NCBI GenBank assembly: GCA_023249475.1
Contig: JAHFCO010000018.1
Span: 1 to 43,970, forward strand
Origin: Bacillota bacterium
GTDB lineage: Bacteria; Bacillota_I; Bacilli_A; Erysipelotrichales; Erysipelotrichaceae
Length of the DNA stretch: 43,970 nt
Reading direction: 5' to 3'
Below the pieces are notes generated by a model. The model was not told the origin of the DNA, did not search any database, and saw only the letters and a list, made by a program, of their open reading frames with translations. This document shows, piece after piece, positions 26,501 through 32,978 of this stretch. The number at the start of each line of letters is the position of its first letter. The first letter of the stretch is position 1. Position numbers and translations under genes: made by a program.

Positions 26501-27222
26501 AATTCTTGGGCATACGGTCCGTCTTCCACGATGATTTCATTGAAATGGGTCTCGAAGGTCGTGTGACGGCAATGGTCGCTCCAATAGGTATCCAACACTT
26601 TGAATTCGGTATGGGTCGGATTGCGTTTCTCGACATCCCTGAAAAACCGCTGGATCAATTCAAGATCCAATTCGCTCATCGCCGCTTTTTCTTGCTTGAG
26701 GAAATCAAGGATCTGATCCTTATTCATCGTCGTAAATCCGATGCATTCCCCTTCATCCGATTCTTCTTCGTCGATCGGCAGGTCATGATCGAGGTCTTTC
26801 AAGCGCATTTCGATCGGGTTGATCCAATAATGGATGAAGCGTTTCTTTTCCTCATCACTTAATGTCTCATCGAACTGTGCAACTTCAAACGTCTTCACCT
26901 TGGCCTGGCATTCCCCGTCCAATAGTTTCAGGCATTGCATCGCCGCATCCGAGCGTTGGTCGTACTGACCGGGCAAGGGTTCACGAACGATCAGACTCCC
27001 CTTGGTTTTAGGCAGCCCGGATAACACTTCATCGACCATGGCTTCGGAAAAGATCCGGGAGACCGCATCGTCCACCAAGGAAGTTTGTAAACCCTCCACA
27101 TCATATCCATTGATCAAACAGACGTTCGCCTGGATCTTCAGTTGGGTTTGGATGGTTTTGGATAAGGCGTGGGAGTCATGGTCGAATCCCTTCCTCTTTT
27201 GAATCAGACAGCGCAACGTCAT
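23536..27222 (-). CDS. purL: FGAM synthase PurL, large single-chain form (clade II type)
   Basis: A 1228-residue enzyme that turns FGAR, glutamine and ATP into FGAM. The order is an N-terminal PurS-like part, two synthetase halves ([48 protein letters not shown], and later [10 protein letters not shown]) and a C-terminal class I glutaminase with its Cys in [11 protein letters not shown] and the [12 protein letters not shown] block. Thus no separate purS or purQ is needed, unlike in Bacillus. The start is ATG 27220-27222, preceded by GGAGG and overlapping the purK stop by 4 nt; the more upstream GTG is within purK. Confidence 0.95.
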   Translation of the reverse strand: MTLRCLIQKRKGFDHDSHALSKTIQTQLKIQANVCLINGYDVEGLQTSLVDDAVSRIFSEAMVDEVLSGLPKTKGSLIVREPLPGQYDQRSDAAMQCLKLLDGECQAKVKTFEVAQFDETLSDEEKKRFIHYWINPIEMRLKDLDHDLPIDEEESDEGECIGFTTMNKDQILDFLKQEKAAMSELDLELIQRFFRDVEKRNPTHTEFKVLDTYWSDHCRHTTFETHFNEIIVEDGPYAQELNDALECFHAYRRQIHREDKPVTLMEMATIAGRVMKDPRVEISTEVNACSVRIPVKTKEGVEDWLVQFKNETHNHPTEIEPFGGASTCIGGAIRDPLSGRAYVYQAMRISGCGNVLEELDETLPDKLPQRVIASKATKGNSSYGNQIGVATTHVKEIYHPRYTAKHLELGAVVGAVKASSVTRETPQEGDIIVLLGGRTGRDGIGGATGSSQAHTSQSLSTCASEVQKGNAPEERKIQRLFRNETVSKWIKKCNDFGAGGVCVAIGELADGLTIDLDVIPTKYEGLNATELAISESQERMAVVLDPKNVESFMEAARLENLEATIVAKVTKENRLVMKHKGQTVVDLDRALIDTNGVRQCASARLIPTRPRTINKETFTEESALKKLASLNIASQKGLIEQFDASIGATTVLFPLGGKTQLSPTQGGVQKICMENGESDTVSILTHGFIPELSEENMYLSAQGAVLESIAKTIALGGKIEDLFFSFQEYFPKLGKDSKKWGSVVQALLGALSVQDKFKRPAIGGKDSMSGSFKDMDVLETLVSFACTSADVDAIVSQEAKKAGNALYFVEAKRKDNGLFDLDAILNAYIDVQRAVQNKDVAAVRVVENGLFASLCAMVFGNRLKAKIDTKIDLYALHPASFLIESSMENVPASWVKIGTITDDEFSFNQVRIDYEKAVEAYTHGLDFLYPVYQESEAKFKAIPDTDEEAMGYRGPEVDEVRVVIPFFPGTNCEIDTKRAFEKVGAKVNVHGIRNLTPQDLTESIDTFCTLLDSSQILALPGGFSAGDEPDGSAKFIVNVLRNDKVKKSVEGLLKRDGLILGICNGFQALIKTGLIPYGEYRELDATDATLAHNAIHRHISAIVTTRITSNKSPWLTSIRPGTCVQVPLSHGEGRLSVSEERFDEWTRNGQVVFQYADPSGIATIEPRYNLNGSDYAIEGLISPDGRILGKMGHTERVQENLYKNIPGMTDLPIFQNGVDYFRKTRRKQ

Positions 27223-28319
27223 TCCTTCGTCCTCCACGGTTTTGCGATCTCTTCCAATTCTTCATTGGATCGGGCGATCACGGTGATATGTCCCATCTTT
27301 CGGTTAACGCGGATTTCCGGTTTTCCATACAGATGCATGAATACATTCTGTTTATCGAGTCGATTCCATTTCATCTGAGCTTCTTCCACATCCTGCCCCA
27401 ACAGATTGATCATTTTCGAATTGAATCGAATCTTGGGTTGAATCATCGCTTGACCGGTGATCGCCGCGATATGGAGGTCGAACTGGCTGTAATCACACCC
27501 TTCGATCGTCCCGTGGGCGGAATTGTGGGGACGCGGCGCCATCTCGTTAAAGAGGATCCCGTCGTCGGTCACAAAGTATTCCACCGCAAGCACACCGATG
27601 TAATCCAATTTTTCCACGATCTTCTTCGTCGCTTCGATGGCTTGGGTTTTGATTCCGCTGGGAACCGACGCCGGATGGGTCGCTTCCCGTAGGATGCCCT
27701 GGGCATGACGATTCTCGAAGGGTTCATAGACCGCGATCCCATCCTTGAAACGGCAACACACGACCGAGATTTCTTTCGTGAAACCCACGAAGGATTCCGC
27801 GATATAGTCGTTGGGGAACGAAATCCGATGTTTCGCTAGATCTTCTTTGGATCGAATCAACCATTGCCCCTTCCCGTCATACCCGAATCGGCATGTTTTC
27901 AACACGATCGGGAAAGCATTCAAGGCATGGAGTTCAATCTCGCTATGAATCGAAACGTAGTTCGGACACGGAATACCTAAAGATCTTGCGAAGTCTTTTT
28001 CGACTAGGCGATGTTGGGAATACCGTAAGGCTTGATGCCCTTGGGGGATTTTCATCTCATATTTCCGGATCAAGTCCGCATCCGCGTTCTCGAATTCATA
28101 GGTGACGACATCGCTCATCTTTACCAACCGGTCCAACGCGCTCTCATCGTCGTATCTCGCACAAATGAACACGTCGGCAAGAGAAGCACATGGGCAATTC
28201 TTATCCGGATCCACCACGGCGATCCGATAACCCGACTTCTTCGCCGATATCGCCATCATCTGTCCGAGTTGCCCACCCCCGATGATTCCGATCATCGCCG
28301 GCGGATTCAATCGACTCAT
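27219..28319 (-). CDS. purK: N5-CAIR synthetase PurK
   Basis: A 366-residue ATP-grasp enzyme that carboxylates AIR with bicarbonate to N5-CAIR. The N-terminus [17 protein letters not shown] is typical, as are [23 protein letters not shown] (ATP-grasp lysine region), and [12 protein letters not shown]. The start is ATG 28317-28319, overlapping the purE stop by 4 nt. It works with PurE. Confidence 0.97.
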   Translation of the reverse strand: MSRLNPPAMIGIIGGGQLGQMMAISAKKSGYRIAVVDPDKNCPCASLADVFICARYDDESALDRLVKMSDVVTYEFENADADLIRKYEMKIPQGHQALRYSQHRLVEKDFARSLGIPCPNYVSIHSEIELHALNAFPIVLKTCRFGYDGKGQWLIRSKEDLAKHRISFPNDYIAESFVGFTKEISVVCCRFKDGIAVYEPFENRHAQGILREATHPASVPSGIKTQAIEATKKIVEKLDYIGVLAVEYFVTDDGILFNEMAPRPHNSAHGTIEGCDYSQFDLHIAAITGQAMIQPKIRFNSKMINLLGQDVEEAQMKWNRLDKQNVFMHLYGKPEIRVNRKMGHITVIARSNEELEEIAKPWRTKE

Positions 28320-28801
28320 GGAAGGATGGCGGAGCGAACCTGCTGTGCGGATTCCGCTTGATAGTGACGAAGTTTTTCTTGAAGAAGCGGATCCTGAAGA
28401 CCGACGATACGCAGCGCAGCCAAGGCCGCGTTCTTCGCGCCGGCGACACCGATCGCCATCGTCATGACGGGAACCCCGGCAGGCATCTGCACGATCGACA
28501 ATAAACTATCCATCCCGTTGAGCGCTTGGCTCTTGATCGGAATCCCGATGACTGGCAATTCCGTCAACGATGCGATCATTCCAGGCAGATGCGCCGCCCC
28601 GCCGGCCGCCGCGATGATGACCTGGATTCCCTTCTCTTTGGCGCTTTTCGCATACAGCACCATATCCTCGGGGGTGCGATGCGCACTCACCACTTTCTTT
28701 TCAAAAGATACGTTGAAGTCTTCCAGGATCTTGACCGTTTCCTTGACGGTTTCGTAATCACTGACGGATCCCATGACAATCGACACTTGGATGTTTTCCA
28801 T
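28316..28801 (-). CDS. purE: N5-CAIR mutase PurE
   Basis: A 161-residue class I PurE. The N-terminus has [19 protein letters not shown], then [11 protein letters not shown] (SAHR active-site loop) and [12 protein letters not shown]. It moves the carboxyl group from N5-CAIR to CAIR. The start is ATG 28799-28801, preceded by AAAGGAG at a 6-nt spacing. First gene of the operon, directly downstream of the riboswitch terminator. Confidence 0.97.
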   Translation of the reverse strand: MENIQVSIVMGSVSDYETVKETVKILEDFNVSFEKKVVSAHRTPEDMVLYAKSAKEKGIQVIIAAAGGAAHLPGMIASLTELPVIGIPIKSQALNGMDSLLSIVQMPAGVPVMTMAIGVAGAKNAALAALRIVGLQDPLLQEKLRHYQAESAQQVRSAILP

Positions 28802-28819
28802 CGCTTGCTCCTTTCAAAC

Positions 28820-28844
28820 AAAAAGACACCTTGGTCCGGTGTCT
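28820..28844 (-). terminator. Purine riboswitch expression-platform terminator
   Basis: AGACACC and GGTGTCT (28824-28844) form a 7-bp stem with a 7-nt loop, followed on the minus strand by TTTTTGTTTG. Between it and the aptamer, the 3' strand of P1 (TACAAAA) can instead pair with a downstream TTTTGTA, giving a competing hairpin. Confidence 0.8.
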
Positions 28845-28879
28845 CGTACAATACAAAAAACGCTAAAAAGCACTTTTTG

Positions 28880-28948
28880 TTTTGTAGTCCCGTCGTTTGA
28901 GGTGACAGGGTAGAGACTTGCGGACCGTATTTCCGCAGTTATACAAAA
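28880..28948 (-). promoter_or_regulatory. Guanine-type purine riboswitch aptamer
   Basis: The minus strand shows the complete purine aptamer. P1 is TTTTGTA/TACAAAA. The J1/2 segment is TATAA. P2 is closed by an AATACGG-like L2 loop. J2/3 contains TCTCTACC. L3 is in the CACCTCAAA region, and J3/1 reads GACTAC. The discriminating J3/1 base (position 74 of xpt) is C, which selects guanine/hypoxanthine over adenine. The core U at position 51 is kept. P3 carries a bulged U. Binding would favour the downstream terminator, so guanine represses the whole pur operon. Confidence 0.92.
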
Positions 28949-29094
28949 CGGATTGGATTGTTAAAAAACAAAAAACACAGGCGGCAATACCCCTATGTTA
29001 TGTTTTTTACTGTTACTTCGTGTGATTTAAGAGCAATTTTTGATCGCATCCGACTGACCCTCCGTAACATGCACATAGTTTACCACAAGTCCTT

Positions 29095-29100
29095 TATAAT
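29095..29100 (+). promoter_or_regulatory. Possible -10 box for yigZ
   Basis: TATAAT lies 52 nt before the yigZ start; no good -35 is visible 17 nt upstream. A second TATAAT at 29131-29136 would begin transcription inside the ribosome site and is less likely. The 29050-29094 stretch holds nothing else I can identify, and no clear purine operon promoter was found on the other strand. Confidence 0.35.
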
Positions 29101-29151
29101 GAAAAGGGAGCATAAAAATTTCATTCTGGGTATAATGAAGAGGGTGATTTT

Positions 29152-29763
29152 ATGTATCGACTTTCCAAAACCGCATCCTATTCCTTAGTCGTCAAGAAAT
29201 CCGAATTCATCGCGATTCTTTTCAGCGTGACCAGCGAAGACGAAGTACGTGAAAGAATCAAGCAAGTCAGAAAAGAGCACCCCAAAGCCCGGCATGTCTG
29301 CCATGGCGTCATCCTCCATGGAACCCAGACCGTCGAGCGAAGCAACGACGATGGCGAACCCTCGGGTACGGCGGGACTTCCGATCCTTGAGGTCCTGCGT
29401 AAGCGAAACATGGAAAACATCCTTGCGGTGGTCGTGCGTTATTTCGGTGGAACATTGTTGGGGAGCGGCGGCTTGATCCGTGCCTATTCCCAAAGCGTAT
29501 CCCTCTGTCTTGACCAAGCCGAACTGACCGAAGTCAGAAAAGTACTCAAAAGCGTCGTTTCCTTTCCGATCAATTTCACCGACCCTCTTCTTAACCTCTT
29601 GAAGAACACGACGATCCTGAAGAAGGAATTCGAAGAACGTGTCGTGTTGACCCTGGTGAGTGAAGACGACGCGTGGTTGGAACCCTGTCAAACCCTTTGT
29701 TCGGGGCAATTCGAAGTACTATCGCAGACAATCATCGACATCGAAGTCCCCATCAAGAAATAA
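29152..29763 (+). CDS. yigZ: YigZ/IMPACT family protein
   Basis: A 203-residue protein of the UPF0029/IMPACT family. The first domain (about 1-125) contains ARHVCHGVIL and the signature GEPSGTAGLPIL, followed by VVRYFGGTLLGSGGLIRAYS. The C-terminal ~70 residues are an EF-G domain V-like fold (DUF1949). Bacterial members are linked to translation or nucleic-acid binding, and their exact role is not settled. The start is ATG 29152-29154, with AGGGTG at a 5-nt spacing. It stands alone, divergent from the pur operon and convergent with the XRE gene. Confidence 0.93.
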   Translation: MYRLSKTASYSLVVKKSEFIAILFSVTSEDEVRERIKQVRKEHPKARHVCHGVILHGTQTVERSNDDGEPSGTAGLPILEVLRKRNMENILAVVVRYFGGTLLGSGGLIRAYSQSVSLCLDQAELTEVRKVLKSVVSFPINFTDPLLNLLKNTTILKKEFEERVVLTLVSEDDAWLEPCQTLCSGQFEVLSQTIIDIEVPIKK

Positions 29764-29790
29764 GACTCCGCAATCATCGCGGAGTCTGTT
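29764..29790. terminator. Hairpin terminator between yigZ and the XRE gene
   Basis: GACTCCGC (29764-29771) and GCGGAGTC (29779-29786) form an 8-bp GC-rich stem with a 7-nt loop just after the yigZ stop. TGTTT follows on the plus strand and TTATTT on the minus strand, so it can serve both convergent genes, weakly in U-run terms. Confidence 0.65.
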
Positions 29791-31004
29791 TATTCAGTGT
29801 ATTCGACTCGCTCGTCCTTGACCTCGTTCTGACTGACACGCGTCAGCGTGTAGACCGTTCTCTCATCGGTCAGGATATTCCCATCCGCTTTACTCAGTGT
29901 GAACGTAATGACATCACCGACATTGAAGTCCAAGTTGAAATCGTCAAATTCGACCAAACGGCCGACGTCGCTGTAACAGATGTCTAGCTCTTGTTCATTT
30001 ATACACTCTTGGTCTTTGAAGTCGAACATCAAGGTGAGTGCGGGGGTTGTCTTCCCTTCTTCATAAATCCGTAATGCATACTTCAATCGATCAAGGTTCT
30101 GCCCTTGTGGATAATAGCCGCTGAACCCGACCCACATCCCGTTCATCAAGGTCAATTGATCCTTCTTTTCATTTCCCGCCGAGTTGTATGAGTAACTCGT
30201 CGGATCCGCAGACAACGTTCGATGGAGAAGATATCCATACCCACTATACGAACCGAGGCTCTGCGTTTCGACGACCCCCTCTTTTTCGAGGTTCACATTC
30301 ACCTTGAAATCGGTTTGGGTCATCGGATAGTCGAACTCCGCCTTGAAGTAGCCGCCGGCATCTTTCTTCAGTTCGACGATTTGATTGTATCCTTCACTGT
30401 TTGAGATCGTGATCCCCACGTCATACAGTTGATCCGTCTTTTTGAGTAGGAACGATAAAGCATAGGTGACTTTCTCTTCCTCGAGATCGATCGCAGTTTT
30501 TTTGACCGAATACTCCGCGATGATTCCGTTTTGATAAACCAGCTCATCACGCAGCTGTTGGATCAAGCCGCTCACCGACAATTGGATATCCGACTGGATC
30601 CGTCCGATATTCATATTCAGACTGTTGATTTGGTTTTCCAAGTAACTTAATCGGGCTTCATACCCTCCGACGATATAGAAAAGGAGAAGCGCGAACACGA
30701 TGAGCCCTGAAAGCATCATCCAGGATTTCCCTTTCCGTGATTTCGCAACGACCGGCTCCGTCTTGACTTCGATTCTCTCCTGAACCGGTGGTACCGCTCT
30801 CGGTTCGAAGTTTTCGTTGACCAATTCATCCACGCTGATCCCGAAAAGCTGCGCCATCGCGACGATCTTGTCGATGTCAGGATTCGCCTGGTCGGACTCC
30901 CATTTGGAAACCGCTTGGCGGGAAACATTCAGTTTCTCACTCAGTTCTTCCTGGGATAAATTCAATCGTTTACGGTTCGCCAATATCTTTTCCGATCGTT
31001 TCAT
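29790..31004 (-). CDS. Membrane-anchored XRE regulator with extracytoplasmic domain
   Basis: A 404-residue protein. Residues 5-60 are a Cro/C1 helix-turn-helix (LNLSQEELSEKLNVSRQAVS, then KWESDQANPDIDKI). A linker leads to one transmembrane helix at about 95-113, then a short coiled coil (about 116-160) and about 240 residues outside the membrane, rich in beta-type segments and with paired Cys (ECINEQELDIC). This is a one-component design in which the sensor is outside and the DNA-binding domain inside. The start is ATG 31002-31004 with GGAGGT at 6 nt. The ligand and targets are unknown; autoregulation is plausible. Confidence 0.82.
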   Translation of the reverse strand: MKRSEKILANRKRLNLSQEELSEKLNVSRQAVSKWESDQANPDIDKIVAMAQLFGISVDELVNENFEPRAVPPVQERIEVKTEPVVAKSRKGKSWMMLSGLIVFALLLFYIVGGYEARLSYLENQINSLNMNIGRIQSDIQLSVSGLIQQLRDELVYQNGIIAEYSVKKTAIDLEEEKVTYALSFLLKKTDQLYDVGITISNSEGYNQIVELKKDAGGYFKAEFDYPMTQTDFKVNVNLEKEGVVETQSLGSYSGYGYLLHRTLSADPTSYSYNSAGNEKKDQLTLMNGMWVGFSGYYPQGQNLDRLKYALRIYEEGKTTPALTLMFDFKDQECINEQELDICYSDVGRLVEFDDFNLDFNVGDVITFTLSKADGNILTDERTVYTLTRVSQNEVKDERVEYTE

Positions 31005-31059
31005 ACTTCCACCTCCCCCATAGTGTACAGAATCATCGTTTCATTTCACTACCATCGAT

Positions 31060-31109
31060 ACCACCCACTTTGTCAACCGGTGGTTGCATTTCGCATTTCT
31101 TCCATTATA
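31060..31109 (-). promoter_or_regulatory. Promoter/operator region of the XRE gene
   Basis: A minus-strand TATAAT with an extended TGG context lies at 31104-31109, about 100 nt before the start codon. Downstream, an inverted repeat ACCACC (31060-31065)/GGTGGT (31079-31084) brackets a perfect TTGACA at 31071-31076, whose -10 partner is poor. The repeat is a candidate autoregulatory site. Confidence 0.45.
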
Positions 31110-31153
31110 CCATCTCGAAATGAACTAATTTCGTCCATCTTTTCATCCTTGGC

Positions 31154-31183
31154 AATAGAAAAAAGCTTCCTCTCGGAAGCTTT
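31154..31183 (-). terminator. Rho-independent terminator after the 267-residue protein gene
   Basis: AAAGCTTCC and GGAAGCTTT (31162-31183) form a 9-bp stem closed, on the minus strand, by a GAGA tetraloop and followed by a T-run. It lies 15 nt after the stop codon at 31199. Confidence 0.85.
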
Positions 31184-31198
31184 GGTCGAATGATTCGT

Positions 31199-32002
31199 TT
31201 ATACGCGCCAGAGTTCGCTGAACGCCATGAACGGAACCTGGTCCGCATGAAGTTTCGCATTGTGGCGTTGTTTCTTGATGTTGCCTTCGTTGTCTTTCTC
31301 AAGCAAATCCTTGTTGGTCATGTATTGGACATACACGGTCTTCTTCAGCAAGTACCACTTCGAAATGGCTCCGTAAATCAGATCCGAGCGTTCTTGGGTT
31401 TCTTTGCAGGATTCGATCGTGCTGTTCTTCAGGTCTTCGGCTTTCGCTAAGACAAGTTCGTTCAATGCATTGAACGAGTTGTAATAGTGGCGGTCGACTT
31501 CGCGTTGCAATGCGCCGACGCGTTGGGTCTGAGCCAAAAGTTTCTTCCCGATGGAAGCGACGACTTCCGGTTGGTCGGTGTTGACCGCGACCAATTCGTT
31601 GCGTGCGTTTTCCAGCATGCCGGTTTGTTCCGTCAAGCAGTAATACAAGCCCTTCGCTAAAGGATAATCGGATTTGTCGCCGTCGATGAGCAGAATCCCC
31701 ATTTCCGCATCTCCCGCGGCTTTTCCGTAAACGATGTACGGCGCCTTCAAGAATCCCTTCGGCAACTTCGATGCATCTTTATAGCGGATGATTTGGTTCG
31801 AGATCACGTCTTTGTTGACATCGAACGAAAGGTCGACGATGATACGCAGGTTCGGTTCAGCCTCGAACAGATGAGCCAGGCTCGTCTTGAGGTTCCCGTC
31901 TTCCAGCGTTTCCAGATAATCTTCCAGATAACCGTTGAATTGGCATTGGTCGCCGCCTTTGCGACGATCGCTGATGTTGGATAATACGTCTACGATTGAC
32001 AT
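31199..32002 (-). CDS. Hypothetical protein, 267 residues
   Basis: A soluble protein without signal peptide or membrane helix; I do not recognise the family. The N-terminal third (MSIVDVLSNISDRRKGGDQC...) is followed by an alpha/beta segment with LRIIVDLSFDVNKDVISN and IVYGKAAGDAEMGILLIDGD. The C-terminal half is helical and heptad-like, with many charged residues (VGALQREVDRHYYNSFNALN). The start is ATG 32000-32002, since AGGGGG precedes it; an ATG 21 codons earlier lies inside the transporter gene. It follows the EamA transporter by 13 nt and is probably cotranscribed with it. Confidence 0.6.
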   Translation of the reverse strand: MSIVDVLSNISDRRKGGDQCQFNGYLEDYLETLEDGNLKTSLAHLFEAEPNLRIIVDLSFDVNKDVISNQIIRYKDASKLPKGFLKAPYIVYGKAAGDAEMGILLIDGDKSDYPLAKGLYYCLTEQTGMLENARNELVAVNTDQPEVVASIGKKLLAQTQRVGALQREVDRHYYNSFNALNELVLAKAEDLKNSTIESCKETQERSDLIYGAISKWYLLKKTVYVQYMTNKDLLEKDNEGNIKKQRHNAKLHADQVPFMAFSELWRV

Positions 32003-32015
32003 TGGTGTGTCCCCC

Positions 32016-32924
32016 TTAAGGTTCTTTTTCAACTTCCCTTTTAGCGATAAGGAATGCTTTAGCATACTGCTGATACAGGATGGGACCTGTTTCCAACAAG
32101 ACGATGGCGCCCATCATCAGGATCCCCCCAAGGATCGACGTCGGTCCGAAGGGTTCTTTGAGGATCAGGATGGCGCCGATCGCGCCAAACAACGCCTCCA
32201 TGGTCAGCAGGATCGCGGCGATCGCCGAATCCACGTGTTTCTGACCATAGGTCTGAAGGAAGAAAGCCAATCCACTACTCACGATGCCGCAATAAGCGAC
32301 ATAACCCCATCCTTGCGTTGGTACCGATGTCTTGAAAAAGATTGAAAAGAGAAAGGACCAAGCACTCATCGTCAGGCACTGAAGCACGGTCAGTGAGAGC
32401 GCATCGTCGTGGAACGCCGTCTTCTCCAGCATAAGGATATGCAGGGCGAAGGCGATGGCACAGCCGATCAATAACGCATCACCGAAGGACAAGGTGAAGG
32501 ATCCGCGCAACGTCAGTAACGCCGTGGCAATCAACGAAAGGGTTCCGGCTATCAAAGTCGACACGCCGACTTTCTTCCCCGTGAAGAGAAAGAGAAGCAA
32601 GGGTGTAAACATGACATATAAGGTAGTCAGAAAGGATGCGTTGGTTGCGGAAGACGCCTGTTGACCGAAGGTTTGTAGAGCGAAGGCCAGAAACATCAAG
32701 CTTCCGGCGAGGATCCCGTCGCGTATCAGCGGCGGTTTCGTCCACCATTTCCGATTGAAGGAAAAGACCCCCAGGCTCACTCCGGCGATTAAACCGCGGA
32801 AACCGAGTAATAAATAAGGATGCCAACCGCTATCCAAGGCTCCTTGGACGGCGATGAATCCGATGCCCCAGAGAAATGACGCAACCAATAAGGCCGTTTT
32901 CCCGTACTTCTTGTTTTTCGTCAT
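32016..32924 (-). CDS. EamA/DMT-family transporter
   Basis: A 302-residue protein with ten hydrophobic helices arranged as two EamA repeats. The first repeat carries ASFLWGIGFIAVQGAL and ATNASFLTTLYVMFTPLLLF. The second ends with ALFGAIGAILILKEPFGPTSILGG, the conserved 'E..' loop of the family. Such proteins export or import metabolites such as amino acids or nucleobases; the substrate is unknown. The start is ATG 32922-32924 with AGAGGTG upstream; a longer ORF start at 33044 overlaps addB on the other strand. It is divergent from addB with a 46-nt gap. Confidence 0.88.
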   Translation of the reverse strand: MTKNKKYGKTALLVASFLWGIGFIAVQGALDSGWHPYLLLGFRGLIAGVSLGVFSFNRKWWTKPPLIRDGILAGSLMFLAFALQTFGQQASSATNASFLTTLYVMFTPLLLFLFTGKKVGVSTLIAGTLSLIATALLTLRGSFTLSFGDALLIGCAIAFALHILMLEKTAFHDDALSLTVLQCLTMSAWSFLFSIFFKTSVPTQGWGYVAYCGIVSSGLAFFLQTYGQKHVDSAIAAILLTMEALFGAIGAILILKEPFGPTSILGGILMMGAIVLLETGPILYQQYAKAFLIAKREVEKEP

Positions 32925-32945
32925 ACGCACCTCTGAAATATCATT

Positions 32946-32978
32946 TATAATTATAACTGAGGTACAGGCGATGAACAA
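32946..32978 (-). promoter_or_regulatory. Promoter of the EamA gene sharing a palindromic -10 with addB
   Basis: Minus-strand TTGTTC (32973-32978, inside the first codons of addB) and TATAAT (32950-32955) are 17 nt apart. The -10 is part of the palindrome TTATAATTATAA, so a plus-strand TATAAT (32946-32951) for addB overlaps it. No good plus-strand -35 was found. Confidence 0.5.
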
